A DNA stretch of 64,000 nt from Streptomyces olivaceoviridis (GCF_014650115.1 NZ_BMUI01000015.1:124001-188000); one strand, 5' to 3'. Positions 8,092 through 16,922 are shown, counted from the first letter of the stretch. The notes: generated by a model from the sequence alone, not told the origin. Numbers and translations: made by a program.

Positions 8092-10440
8092 TCAGTCCTC
8101 GGCACTGGGCGCGACCCGCACCTTGATGTTCTTCATCAGGGGCTGGTTGCTCTGCTTGCTGTAGTCGCTCGCGGCGACCAGGACGTTCATCTCCGGCATG
8201 TACCCGGCGGCGCAGCCCCTGGGCATGCTGTACTCGATCGCCGTGTACCGCTTGAGGTGCCGCGTGCTGCCGTCGCGGGCGGTGGCGGTGATGTCGACGA
8301 GGCTGTCGGGCTTGATGCCACGGGCGCGCATGTCGTCGCCGTTCATCAGGACGAGGGTGCGCAGGTTGCTGATGCCGCGGTAGCGGTCGTTGTCGGAGTA
8401 GATCGTGGTGTTCCACTGGTCGTGGCTGCGCATGGTCTGGAGGACGAGGACGTCGTCCCGCGGCGGCGTCTCGGGCAGCGGCGCGGCGGAGAACTCGGCG
8501 CGGCCGGACGGGGTGAGGAAGACCAGTTCCCGGGCGGGCTGTTTGATGCGGAAGCCGAGCGGGAGCCGCACCCTGCGGTTGAAGTCCTCGAAGCCGTCCA
8601 GGACCTTCGCCATGGTGTCGCGGATGCGGTCGTAGTCCTCGACGTACGACTCCCAGGGCGTGCTGCTCTCGGGGAGGGTGGCCCGCGCCATGCCGGCGAT
8701 GATGGCCGGCTCGGACAGCAGGTGCGGGGAGGCGGGCTTCTTCATGCCGACCGACAGGTGCACCATGCTCATCGAGTCCTCCACGGAGACGGACTGGAGG
8801 CCCCGCCGCTGGTGGTCCTTCTCGGTGCGGCCGAGGCAGGGCAGGATCAGCGCCTTCCGGCCGTGCACCAGGTGGCTGCGGTTGAGCTTGGTACTGACGT
8901 GCACGGTGAGTTCGCAGTTGCGCAGCCCCTGGGAGGTGTACGCGGTGTCCGGCGCGGCGAGCACGAAGTTGCCGCCCATGCCGACGAAGACCTTCACCCG
9001 GCCCTGGTTCATGGCCTCGATGGTGTCGACCGTGTCCATGCCGTGCTCGCGCGGCGGGTCGATGCTGCACACGTCCGCGAGCCGGTCCAGGAACTCGGGC
9101 CGGGGCCGGTGGTCGATGCCGCAGGTGCGGTTGCCCTGGACGTTGCTGTGCCCGCGCACCGGGGAGGGGCCGGCGCCCTCCCGGCCGAGGTTGCCGCGCA
9201 GCAGCAGGACGTTGACGATCTCGCGGACGGTGTCGACGCCGTGTTCGTGCTGGGTGAGGCCGAGGCACCAGCTGATCAGGGTGCGGTCGGAGCGGGAGTA
9301 GATCTCGGCGGCCTTGAGGATGTCGGTCCGGGTGAGGCCGGACTGCTCCTCCAGTTCCTCCCAGGAGGTGGCCTCGCACAGCTCACGGTAGGTCTCGAAG
9401 CCGTGCGTGTGGCGCTCGATGAACTCCTTGTCGAGCGCCTTGGGGTCGCTGCGGCTCTCCTCCAGGACCGCCTTGGCGATGCCCCGCAGCAGGGCCATGT
9501 CGCCGCCCGCGCGGACCTGGAGGTTGAGGGTGCTGGTGCGGGTGGCCTTGAACAGGGCCATGTCCGTGAACTCGTGCGGCACGATCGTGCTGGTCGCCGC
9601 CGCCTCGACGAGGGGGTTCACATGGACGACCTGGGCGCCCCGCCGGTAGGCCTCGGCTAGCGCGGTGAGCATGCGGGGGGCGTTGGAGGCCGCGTTGACG
9701 CCCATGACGAACAGGGCGTCGGCGGTCTCCCAGTCCTTGAGGTCGGCGGTTCCCTTGCCGGTGCCGAGGGCCGCCGTCAGGGCCCGGCCGGAGGCCTCGT
9801 GGCACATGTTGGAGCAGTCGGGCAGGTTGTTGGTGCCGAACTCGCGGGCCATCAGCTGGTAGAGGAAGGTCGCCTCGTTGCTCAGCCGGCCCGAGGTGTA
9901 GAAGGCGGCCTCGTCGGGGCTGTCCAGGGTTCGCAGTTCGCGGCCGATCAGGGCGAAGGCGTCCTGCCAGGTGATCGGGAGGTACCGGTCGCTCGTCTGG
10001 TCGTAGACGAGGGGCTCGGTCAGCCGGCCCTGGTCCTCCAGCGCGAAGTCGGACCACTCGGACAGCTCGGCGACGGTGTGCCGGGCGAAGAAGTCGGCGC
10101 CGACCCGCTTGCCGGTCATCTCCCAGGTGACGTGCTTGATGCCGTTCTCGCAGATGTCGAGCTTGAGGCCCTTGGTGTCGTCGGGCCAGGCGCAGCCCGG
10201 ACAGTCGAAGCCGCCGTTCTCGTGGTTCATCTTGAGGATGGCCCGCGGCCCCTCGAACAGCGCCCGTTCCTTGATCAGCACCCGGCCGACGCTCTTGGCG
10301 GCACCCCAGCCGGCCGCCGGGTGGTGGTAGGAGCGGTGGGACGGCCGCTTGTCACTGGCCGGGCCGTCGCCGCCGGTGGCCGAGCGGCCGACCGCGCCGT
10401 CCTGCGGGTTCGGCGTCGGGTCAACATCGGATGCGGTCAT
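8092..10440 (-). CDS. FdhF/YdeP-family molybdopterin oxidoreductase
   Basis: This 782-residue protein belongs to the molybdopterin oxidoreductases related to formate dehydrogenase H and E. coli YdeP. It has a two-cysteine N-terminal motif, FDCPGCAWPDD, in place of a four-cysteine Fe-S site, the family segment PDCSNMCHEASG, and the C-terminal molybdopterin-dinucleotide-binding domain (RGIKPDSLVDITATARDG onward). The start is the ATG at MTASDVD; upstream residues in frame are low-complexity and shadow DNA. The physiological substrate is uncertain; formate or an acid/redox-stress role is inferred from homologues. It is directly upstream of cydAB, an unusual pairing. Confidence 0.85.
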   Translation of the reverse strand: MTASDVDPTPNPQDGAVGRSATGGDGPASDKRPSHRSYHHPAAGWGAAKSVGRVLIKERALFEGPRAILKMNHENGGFDCPGCAWPDDTKGLKLDICENGIKHVTWEMTGKRVGADFFARHTVAELSEWSDFALEDQGRLTEPLVYDQTSDRYLPITWQDAFALIGRELRTLDSPDEAAFYTSGRLSNEATFLYQLMAREFGTNNLPDCSNMCHEASGRALTAALGTGKGTADLKDWETADALFVMGVNAASNAPRMLTALAEAYRRGAQVVHVNPLVEAAATSTIVPHEFTDMALFKATRTSTLNLQVRAGGDMALLRGIAKAVLEESRSDPKALDKEFIERHTHGFETYRELCEATSWEELEEQSGLTRTDILKAAEIYSRSDRTLISWCLGLTQHEHGVDTVREIVNVLLLRGNLGREGAGPSPVRGHSNVQGNRTCGIDHRPRPEFLDRLADVCSIDPPREHGMDTVDTIEAMNQGRVKVFVGMGGNFVLAAPDTAYTSQGLRNCELTVHVSTKLNRSHLVHGRKALILPCLGRTEKDHQRRGLQSVSVEDSMSMVHLSVGMKKPASPHLLSEPAIIAGMARATLPESSTPWESYVEDYDRIRDTMAKVLDGFEDFNRRVRLPLGFRIKQPARELVFLTPSGRAEFSAAPLPETPPRDDVLVLQTMRSHDQWNTTIYSDNDRYRGISNLRTLVLMNGDDMRARGIKPDSLVDITATARDGSTRHLKRYTAIEYSMPRGCAAGYMPEMNVLVAASDYSKQSNQPLMKNIKVRVAPSAED

Positions 10441-10538
10441 GTCGTGCGCTCTCTCTGTCGAAGCGGGCCGTGCGTCGGGGGACTTGGAGGCGGGGGACGG
10501 ACTCGGAGACAGCGGCTGCGAGACGGGGCTCGGGAGGC

Positions 10539-11240
10539 TCAGAGCCGCAGCGGGACGGCGGCCGGGCGGGTCGGCGCGCGCAGCCAGGTCGCCGCCAGCG
10601 CCGCGGTGACGAGCAGGGCCGGCACCAGCGGGGCTCCGGGGCGCAGCCAGCGGTAGACGGCGCCGTCGACGGCCGCCCCGGCGATCAGCGTGGCCACGAT
10701 GCCGACGCTGCGGGCCTGGAGGCGTCCGCGGGTGGCGAACGCCGTGACGGTGGAGGTGAGCAGACCCGTCAGATACGCGGTGGTGATCTCGCTGCCGGCG
10801 GTGACCCGGACGCTGCCGTTCTGGCAGCCCATGGCGACGGCCGTGAGGAACAGCAGCAGGGTGCGGGCCGCGCCGTGCGGTGCCGTGTGCCAGCCCAGCC
10901 AGCCGCAGACCACCAGCCACAGCAGCAGGGCCTCCAGGAGCAGACCGCCCCGGATGCCCGCGCCGCGGAGCCGGCCCCGGCCTGCCGCCACCAGGCCGCC
11001 GGCCGCCGCCCCGACGACATAGCCGAGCAGGGCTACGGCGACGAGGCGGGCGGCGGCCAGGTGGGCGTTGCCCAGGTGCAGGCCGAGGAGGGCGGAGTTC
11101 GCCGTGACGACGCTGGTGAAGACGCCGTCGAGGGCGAGGAACCCGAAGGCGTTCGCCGCTCCGGCCGCGAGGGTCAGCAGGTGCCGGGTGGCTCCGTTCC
11201 GTCCGGGCCACGGGGACCGGTCGGGGCTCGGCGTGGTCAC
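10539..11240 (-). CDS. DUF1275 (YoaK-like) membrane protein
   Basis: This 233-residue protein has about six hydrophobic helices and the family segments LTLAAGAANAFGFLALDGVF and NGSVRVTAGSEITTAYLTG. The biochemical function of DUF1275/YoaK proteins is unknown. The GTG start overlaps the stop of the alpha/beta hydrolase gene (GTGA), so the two are coupled. A 98-bp gap separates it from the molybdoenzyme gene; no clear hairpin is seen there, so the whole group could be one operon. Confidence 0.85.
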   Translation of the reverse strand: MTTPSPDRSPWPGRNGATRHLLTLAAGAANAFGFLALDGVFTSVVTANSALLGLHLGNAHLAAARLVAVALLGYVVGAAAGGLVAAGRGRLRGAGIRGGLLLEALLLWLVVCGWLGWHTAPHGAARTLLLFLTAVAMGCQNGSVRVTAGSEITTAYLTGLLTSTVTAFATRGRLQARSVGIVATLIAGAAVDGAVYRWLRPGAPLVPALLVTAALAATWLRAPTRPAAVPLRL

Positions 11241-12070
11241 TTGGCGAGGAACTCCAGCAGGGCGGCGTTGACTTCCTCCGGGTGGGTCCAGGCGATGTTG
11301 TGCGGGCCGCCCTCGACCGTCACGAACGTCAGGTCCTTGATCAGCCCGGGCAGTCGCTCGGCGGTGTTCTCGTACGGCAGGATGCGGTCCGCGTCGCCGT
11401 GCACCAGCAGCGTCGGCACGTCGATCTTCGGCAGGTCGTCGCGGAAGTCCGTCAGCCAGGTGTCCACGCACGCGTACGCCGCCCAGGCCGACGCCGACAC
11501 CGCGACGTTGAAGCTGTTCTGCCACGCCTGGTCGCTGATCCGCGTCCCGGCGTACATGTCGACGTTGTAGAAGTTGTCGAGGAAGTCCTTGAAGTACGCG
11601 GGCCGGTCCTTCAGCACGGCTTCCTTGATCCCCTCGAACACCGACCCGTCGACACCCTCGGGATTGTCGTCGGTCTTCAGCAGGAACGGCGGGATCGCGC
11701 CCAGCAGTGCCGCCTTCGCCACCCGCTCCGAGCCGTACCGGCCCAGGTACCGGGTGACCTCGCCCGTCCCCATCGAGAACCCGACGAGGACGACGTCCCG
11801 CAGGTCCAGGTGCTCCAGCAGCGCCTTCAGGTCCGCCGCGAAGGTGTCGTAGTCGTAGCCCACCGTCGGCTGGCTCGACCGGCCGAACCCCCGCCGGTCG
11901 TACGTGATCACGCGGTACCCCGCCTCCAGCAGGACCCGCTCCTGCTTCTCCCACGAGTGCCCGTTGAGCGGATACCCGTGGATCAGCACGACCGGACGGC
12001 CACTGCCGTGATCCTCGTAATACAGCTCGATCGACTCGGAGTTCTCCCGGCCCACCGTCACGAATCCCAT
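11237..12070 (-). CDS. alpha/beta hydrolase, non-haem haloperoxidase type
   Basis: This 277-residue protein has the oxyanion motif VLIHGYPLNGHSW, the nucleophile elbow GFSMG (Ser about 99), the acid in HGDADRILP and the catalytic His in GGPHNIAWTHP. This matches cofactor-free chloroperoxidase-like hydrolases/esterases, which make peracids in vitro; the natural substrate is unknown. The ATG was chosen because a GAGAGG site lies about 8 bases upstream; a GTG nine bases earlier abuts that site. A 16-bp palindrome lies 64 bp upstream. Confidence 0.9.
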   Translation of the reverse strand: MGFVTVGRENSESIELYYEDHGSGRPVVLIHGYPLNGHSWEKQERVLLEAGYRVITYDRRGFGRSSQPTVGYDYDTFAADLKALLEHLDLRDVVLVGFSMGTGEVTRYLGRYGSERVAKAALLGAIPPFLLKTDDNPEGVDGSVFEGIKEAVLKDRPAYFKDFLDNFYNVDMYAGTRISDQAWQNSFNVAVSASAWAAYACVDTWLTDFRDDLPKIDVPTLLVHGDADRILPYENTAERLPGLIKDLTFVTVEGGPHNIAWTHPEEVNAALLEFLAK

Positions 12071-12133
12071 GGCGCACACCTCTCGTCGGCCTTCTGCTGC
12101 TGTTGAGCCTTCCAGCGGTACGGCCGTTCCGCA

Positions 12134-12149
12134 TCACATGAACGTGTGA
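12134..12149. promoter_or_regulatory. TCACA-N6-TGTGA element (copy b)
   Basis: TCACATGAACGTGTGA is a 16-bp near-palindrome 64 bp upstream of the hydrolase start, at the head of the hydrolase-DUF1275-FdhF-cydAB group. Thirteen bases (CATGAACGTGTGA) recur exactly at 18997-19009 before the PrsW gene. Confidence 0.55.
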
Positions 12150-12260
12150 GGCCCGGGATGCGGACGGTGGGGCCGGCCCTCCTCGACGCGTTCCGGTGTC
12201 GGGAAGTACCGGCCGTCGGCGAGGACGGTGAGCACGGCCGTGACCTTCCGCACCCGGACC

Positions 12261-12281
12261 GGCGCCTGCCGGGCAGGCGCC
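12261..12281 (-). terminator. hairpin after SDR gene
   Basis: GGCGCCTGCC-G-GGCAGGCGCC is a perfect inverted repeat immediately after the stop of the SDR gene (12283). It would form a stable stem and end the leftward SDR operon. Confidence 0.75.
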
Positions 12282-12282
12282 G

Positions 12283-13182
12283 TCAGGCGTCGGCCGGGTG
12301 CGCGGTCAGCAGGTCGTCCAGGCCGATCCGGGTCAGGAACTCACGGCGGATCCGGTCGGCGACCTGCGAGACCTCTTCGGAGCCGTCGTTCGCCGGGTCG
12401 ATGTGGACCCGGTAGGGGCGCTCGCCGTCGGGCAGGGCCACGATGCGGGCGATCTCGTCGGAGACCAGTGAGGCCTCCGCGCCCTCGGGGGCGAGCGCCG
12501 CGAGCTTCCGGGAGACCTGCTGGAGCAGTCCCGGGTACCTGGTCTCGTACTCCGCCTCGACGGCCCCGTCGGCCGGGTGACCGGAGTGGGCGAAGTGGTT
12601 GGTGCCGCTGGTGAAGGAGCCGGGCACCACGATCGAGGTCTCGACACCCCAGCGGGCCAGCTCGCCGGCGTAGCTCACCGCGAGCGAGTCCATCGCGGCC
12701 TTCGCGGCGAAGTACGGGGCGAGACAGGGCGGGGTGCCGCCCTTGACGCTGGAGCTGGAGACCCAGACGACCAGACCCCGGCCGGCCCGGCGCAGGTGGG
12801 GCAGCACGGCCCGGTTGACCCGCTGCGTGGACAGCACGTTGATGTCGTAGAGCTGTGCGAGCTGCTCCGGGGTGAAGGCCTCGGCCGGCCCGGTGACCAT
12901 GTGACCGGCGTTGTGGATCACGACGTCGATACGGCCGTGCTCCCCGATGATCCGCTTGACCGCCGAATCGACGGAGTCGTCGGAGTTGACGTCCAGTTCG
13001 ATGGAGCGCAGGTCGGCCCCGTGCTCCTTGGCGTAGTCGGCGGCGGCCAAGACCTGTGGCGCGTTCCGGCCGGCGGTCTCCCGCATACCGGCGTAGACGG
13101 TGTTGCCGGCGTCGGCGAGGGCGCGGGCGGTGAGCGCGCCGAAGCCGCTGGAGGCACCGGTGATGACGACGATCCTGCTCAT
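12283..13182 (-). CDS. short-chain dehydrogenase/reductase
   Basis: This 299-residue classical-type SDR has the Rossmann motif TGASSGFG, the HNAG segment, and the catalytic Ser in WVSSSSVKGG with Tyr-Lys in YFAAK. It uses NAD(P)H on an unknown carbonyl or alcohol substrate. It lies 80 bp downstream of a second SDR gene on the same strand, so both are likely one operon, which a hairpin ends. The long form with a C-terminal extension after residue 230 resembles the frameshifted SDR at 17048-17958, and the two may be paralogues. Confidence 0.9.
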   Translation of the reverse strand: MSRIVVITGASSGFGALTARALADAGNTVYAGMRETAGRNAPQVLAAADYAKEHGADLRSIELDVNSDDSVDSAVKRIIGEHGRIDVVIHNAGHMVTGPAEAFTPEQLAQLYDINVLSTQRVNRAVLPHLRRAGRGLVVWVSSSSVKGGTPPCLAPYFAAKAAMDSLAVSYAGELARWGVETSIVVPGSFTSGTNHFAHSGHPADGAVEAEYETRYPGLLQQVSRKLAALAPEGAEASLVSDEIARIVALPDGERPYRVHIDPANDGSEEVSQVADRIRREFLTRIGLDDLLTAHPADA

Positions 13183-13262
13183 GGGAATCTCCTTGACCGC
13201 GGGGTGGACTGCCGACGGGGCGGGGTGGATGGAGGCGGGGGGCCGAGCAGAGGCGCCGGATG

Positions 13263-14000
13263 TCAGGCGATGCCGCCGTTGGCGTAGATGGTCTGGCCGT
13301 TGATCCAGCGGGCCGGGCCGGCCAGGAAGGCGATGGGCTCGGCGATGTCCTCGGGGGTGCCCAGCCGCTCCAGTGGGGCGGCCTTGGAGAGGTTGTCGAG
13401 CGCCGCCTGGTCCTTGCCCTCCAGGAACAGGGGGGTGGCGGTGGGGCCGGGGGAGACCGCGTTGACGGTGATGTCCTTGCCCCGCAGCTCACGGGCGAGC
13501 ACCAGGGTCATCGCCTCGACGGCTCCCTTGCTCGCGGCGTAGGCGCCGTAGGTGGGGAACTGGAGCCGGGTGAGCGACGAGGAGACGTTGATCAGGGCAC
13601 CGCCGCGGCGCAGGCGCCGGGCCGCCTGCTGGGAGACGACGAACGTGCCGCGGATGTTGGTGCGGTGCATGCGGTCCAGGTCGTCCAGGTTCAGCGTGGC
13701 GATCGGCGACAGGAGCATGATGCCCGCGGTGTTGACCACTACGTCGATGCCGCCGAACTCCGCCTCGACGGCGTCGAAGGCCGCGGCCATGGCGACCTCG
13801 TCGGCCACGTCGCCGGCCACCGCGATCGCCCTGCCGCCGCGCGCCTCGACGGCCTTGACCGCCTCGTCGGCCTTGGCCTTGTTGCCCGCGTAGTGCACCG
13901 CGAGGGCGAAGCCGTCCTCGGCCAGGCGGTCGACCACGGCCCGGCCGATGCCTCCGGTACCGCCCGTGACCAGCGCGACGCGGGTGTTCGTCTCCGTCAT
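13263..14000 (-). CDS. short-chain dehydrogenase/reductase
   Basis: This 245-residue SDR has TGGTGGIG, NTAG, and the catalytic Ser (VSSSLTRL) and YAASK motifs, with the family C-terminus INGQTIYANGGIA. It resembles 3-ketoacyl-ACP reductase-like enzymes; the substrate is unknown. The ATG at MTETNTR follows GGAGGA by about 8 bases. A perfect 15-bp palindrome (14071-14085) lies 71 bp upstream and matches sites beside the TetR gene at 18096, which suggests TetR control. Confidence 0.9.
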   Translation of the reverse strand: MTETNTRVALVTGGTGGIGRAVVDRLAEDGFALAVHYAGNKAKADEAVKAVEARGGRAIAVAGDVADEVAMAAAFDAVEAEFGGIDVVVNTAGIMLLSPIATLNLDDLDRMHRTNIRGTFVVSQQAARRLRRGGALINVSSSLTRLQFPTYGAYAASKGAVEAMTLVLARELRGKDITVNAVSPGPTATPLFLEGKDQAALDNLSKAAPLERLGTPEDIAEPIAFLAGPARWINGQTIYANGGIA

Positions 14001-14070
14001 GGTGACCAGTCCTCCGTGGGGTGGGGCAATGTGTCCGATCCAGCGGATACATCGCCGATCTCGTCCTTGC

Positions 14071-14085
14071 GTTATCGACGATAAC
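14071..14085. promoter_or_regulatory. TetR-type operator GTTATCGACGATAAC
   Basis: The palindrome GTTATCG-A-CGATAAC is perfect. Variants CATCGACGATAACG (18045-18058) and CGTTATCATCGATG (18080-18093) lie in the divergent promoter of the TetR gene at 18096 and the SDR pseudogene. A further half-site, CATCGATAACGG, lies at 14121-14132. Shared sequence points to one regulator for all three transcription units. Confidence 0.7.
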
Positions 14086-14228
14086 AGGAGGGCGGAGTGG
14101 TGGCAACGCATTTCCGTGAGCATCGATAACGGCGCCACGGCAACACCGACATCACCGACAGCGCCGCCGCGTGACCGACCGTTTGACCGACCGCTTGACT
14201 GTGGGCATGTGGCCTGCCCTGACATGCG

Positions 14229-14285
14229 GTGGGGCGCAGCCCCACAGGCATGGACTCAAGGTCATGTCATATGGCTGACATGACC
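14229..14285. terminator. two hairpins in the 14001-14366 gap
   Basis: GTGGGGC-GCA-GCCCCAC (14229-14245) and GGTCATGTCA-TATGGC-TGACATGACC (14260-14285) are perfect inverted repeats. The gap between the SDR and the receiver gene otherwise holds only the TetR operator. They could be operators or protein-binding sites as well as terminators; no gene crosses them. Confidence 0.35.
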
Positions 14286-14366
14286 AGTGACGTGTTCTCC
14301 CCCGCGCATGCCTCGACGTCTCCTGCGCCGTAGGGCGGGAGAACAGAAGGACTGCCGGTGCGGGCC

Positions 14367-14735
14367 TCAGGCCGGCGGGTGGAAGATGCCCTTGAGATCG
14401 GCGTCGAACAGCCGGTCCTTGGCGATGAAGGACTCGATGCCCGCCTGCTCCAGTTCCTCCGCGGACCAGAACGACTGCTCGGTGGAGGTCAGCACGATCC
14501 GGGGCGGGGTGTCCCCTTCGCGCACCATGCGCGCGACGGTCACGCCGTCATGGTCGGGAAGATGCAGGTCCAGCAGCAGTCCGTCCGGTCGGTGCTCGCG
14601 CACCGCCGCCAGAGCCGACGCGCCGTCCTCCGACTCCGCGACGACGTGCAGACCGCGCGCCGCCAGCAGCAGCCTGGCGATGCGGCGGAATCCTGGGTCG
14701 TCGTCCACGACCACGATGTTGACGGACATGCTCAC
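14367..14735 (-). CDS. single-domain response regulator (REC only)
   Basis: The protein of about 122 residues is only a receiver domain: acidic cluster VVVDDDPGF, phospho-acceptor Asp in LLLDLHLPDHDG, Thr/Ser in VLTSTEQSF and Lys in FIAKDRLF. There is no output domain, so it would relay phosphate or bind a partner. I favour the GTG start because GAGG lies 7 bases before it; the ATG two codons later is the alternative. No kinase gene adjoins it. Confidence 0.85.
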   Translation of the reverse strand: MSMSVNIVVVDDDPGFRRIARLLLAARGLHVVAESEDGASALAAVREHRPDGLLLDLHLPDHDGVTVARMVREGDTPPRIVLTSTEQSFWSAEELEQAGIESFIAKDRLFDADLKGIFHPPA

Positions 14736-14994
14736 CAGAATGCCTCGTGCTCCGAGTGCTGAACCATAGGGGCAGCCCCACGTTACCGCTCGGTGCGGGG
14801 CGGGGATTCCCACACGGCCGCGACGCACCCGTCCAGGAGACTCTTGGGGATCTCCCCACCATCGAGGACCGATCGTGTGGGGGCGGCTCCATCGCGGCGC
14901 CGGGAAACGGCGGCCATCCTGGTACGCGGGACGTACTCCCTTCCCTCCCCCATGGTCCTCGGCGGGCCCGGGACCCGAAACGGCGGATGCGAGC

Positions 14995-15462
14995 ATGCAG
15001 CGAATTCCGAGAGTGTCCTGGCTGTGGGTGGTCTGTGCCCTGGTGGCCCTCTGGCTGGCGGTCGTCTGCTTCTTCATCCACGAACAGAGCAGCGCCGCCC
15101 CGGCCGACCGGGGGGCGAGGAGCGTCGGCGCGCTGGAGACCGCCGCGACGGCGGCCGTCCGTGCCCGGGACACCGCCGCCTTCCAGCGGCTGTTCGAGCC
15201 CGACAGCGTCGGCCCCCGGTATGCGAGCCAGTACCTCACCCGGCTCTTCGCCCGTCCGATCACCGGCCTGCGCCTGACGACGGAGCCCTACCAGGACCTC
15301 CGGTACCTGGTCCTGCGGGGTGAGCAGGGGAACCGTACGGTCTGCTCGGCCTGGACGATCCAGCGGTACGACGCCCGGAGCGTCCTGAGCGCCGTACCGC
15401 CGCTGGCCGATGTGTGCGGCGCGACGGCGTCGCCGGGCGACGTCCACGGAGTCGCCGCGTAG
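14995..15462 (+). CDS. membrane-anchored protein of unknown function
   Basis: This 155-residue protein has one N-terminal membrane segment (WLWVVCALVALWLAVVCFF) and an extracytoplasmic domain of about 125 residues with the segment TAATAAVRARDTAAFQRLF and two cysteines that could pair. The fold looks like an NTF2/SnoaL-type module from its opening helix, but I do not recognise the family. It is divergent from the receiver gene with about 260 bp between them, which contains TGGGGA-TC-TCCCCA at 14845-14858. Confidence 0.6.
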   Translation: MQRIPRVSWLWVVCALVALWLAVVCFFIHEQSSAAPADRGARSVGALETAATAAVRARDTAAFQRLFEPDSVGPRYASQYLTRLFARPITGLRLTTEPYQDLRYLVLRGEQGNRTVCSAWTIQRYDARSVLSAVPPLADVCGATASPGDVHGVAA

Positions 15463-15815
15463 GAAGCCGACGAGCACCGCCCGTGCGGTACGTGTGCCGC
15501 CACCGGGCTCGAAGGCCGTGTGCGCCGGTCTGAGCTGGACGCGTGCCTCGGTCACCGCGCGCGAGCGGCGCAGCCGCCCCGGCCAGGAGCCGGTGGGCCG
15601 TGTCGACGTGCCCGTCGATGTCGGGGAGCAATATGGGGGGCGGCGGAAACGTAGGTGAGGGAGGCGTGGGCCTGCCGGACCGCGTCCAGCGGCTCCGCCG
15701 TGCCCCTCGTCTCCGCCAGGTCCTCCGCGCCGACCCGCTGACGGCGGCACGCGTCGGCGACGGTGTCCGAGAGCTCGGTGACACGGCAGCGGCGCCCCGC
15801 CGGCCGACGGGACAC
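15463..15815 (-). pseudogene. possible decayed gene, unrecognised
   Basis: On this strand three adjoining stretches show the G/C-rich third positions of Streptomyces coding DNA but in different frames: VTELSDTVADACRRQRVGAE onward from 15779, then LLPDIDGHVDTAHRLLAGAA, then AVTEARVQLRPAHTAFEPGG. Two frameshifts would join them into one protein. I do not recognise the family. It may be a remnant or a chance of composition. Confidence 0.3.
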
Positions 15816-15887
15816 CCAGGTGCCGCCCGCCCCGCGCGGACCGGGTGCGCCCGCTCCGTAGGCGCCCCGGTCGTGCGGGTACGGCGG

Positions 15888-16895
15888 TCAGCGCTCGCTG
15901 TCGAGCGTCGCCATCTGCGGGGCCGCGTACCGCTCACCGGCCGCCGCGCCCGCGGGCACCGCCTTCTCGATCTCGGCCAGCGTCTCCGCGTCGAGGCGGA
16001 GGCCGGCGGCGCCGAGCGACTCCGCCAGCCGCTCCCGGCGCCGGGCGCCCACCAGCGGCACGATGTCCTCGCCCTGGGCCGCCACCCAGGCGATCGCGAC
16101 CTGGCTGGTGGTGGCCCCGAGGCGCTCGGCCACCCGGCCCAGCGCCTGGACCAGGCGCAGGTTCGCCTCCAGGTTCTCGCCCTGGAAGCGCGGCGAGTGG
16201 GCGCGGAAGTCGTTCCCGGCCAGCTCGCGCGAGGGCGACCAGTGGCCGCTCAGCAGACCGCGGGAGAGCACGCCGTACGCCGTCAGGCCGATGCCCAGCT
16301 CCCGCAGCGTCGGGATGATCGACTCCTCCGGGCCGCGCGAGAGCAGCGAGTACTCGATCTGGAGATCGCTGATCGGGGCCACGGCGGCGGCGCGCCGGAT
16401 GGTGTCGGCGCCCAGCTCGGACAGCCCGATGTGCCGGATGTAGCCGGCCTGGCGCATCTCCTCCAGCGCGCCGACGGTCTCCTCCACCGGGATCTGCGGA
16501 TTGAGGCGGGCCGGGCGGTAGATGTCGATGTAATCGGTCTCCAGGCGCCGCAGCGAGTAGGCGAGCCGGTCCTTCACGGCCTCCGGCGACACGTCGTAGG
16601 GGGCCGGCTGGAAGCTGCCGTCGGGTGCGCGGCGCGAGCCGAACTTGACGCTCAGGACGACGTCCTCGCGTCGTCGTTCGCGCAGGGCACGCGCGATGAG
16701 CATCTCGTTCGCGCCCGAGCCGTAGAAGTCACCGGTGTCGATGAGGTTGAGGCCCGCGTCGATCGCCGTGTGCAGGGTGGCGATGCTCTCCGCGTCGTCC
16801 GCCGGACCGTACAGGTCCGACATGCCCATGGCGCCCAGGCCGATGGTGGAAACCTCGGGGCCCGACAGGCCCAGCTTGCGCCGAGTCACGGTCAT
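15888..16895 (-). CDS. aldo/keto reductase
   Basis: This 335-residue TIM-barrel enzyme has the AKR active-site Asp and Tyr in NLIDTGDFYGSG and Lys in VLSVKFG, and the NADP-binding SYSLLSRG-like segment EYSLLSRGPEE. The usual catalytic His region reads YIDIYRPARLNP and has no His, unlike the AKR at 22695, which has YYYHRLDP. AAGGAG lies 7 bases before the ATG. It lies 152 bp downstream of the frameshifted SDR gene on the same strand, and may depend on the TetR-controlled promoter near 18045. Confidence 0.9.
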   Translation of the reverse strand: MTVTRRKLGLSGPEVSTIGLGAMGMSDLYGPADDAESIATLHTAIDAGLNLIDTGDFYGSGANEMLIARALRERRREDVVLSVKFGSRRAPDGSFQPAPYDVSPEAVKDRLAYSLRRLETDYIDIYRPARLNPQIPVEETVGALEEMRQAGYIRHIGLSELGADTIRRAAAVAPISDLQIEYSLLSRGPEESIIPTLRELGIGLTAYGVLSRGLLSGHWSPSRELAGNDFRAHSPRFQGENLEANLRLVQALGRVAERLGATTSQVAIAWVAAQGEDIVPLVGARRRERLAESLGAAGLRLDAETLAEIEKAVPAGAAAGERYAAPQMATLDSER

Positions 16896-16922
16896 GACGG
16901 TTCTCCTTGTGCGAGGGGTGAG

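Noticed and set aside
6628..9660. Long plus-strand frame (about 1010 codons) opposite cydA and the molybdoenzyme
   Set aside because: It runs antisense to genes with unmistakable motifs and has no recognisable domain.
12134..12149. A Rex or CRP operator before the redox group
   Set aside because: Rex and CRP sites have TGTGA facing TCACA; here the arms are in the opposite order (TCACA then TGTGA), so neither consensus fits.
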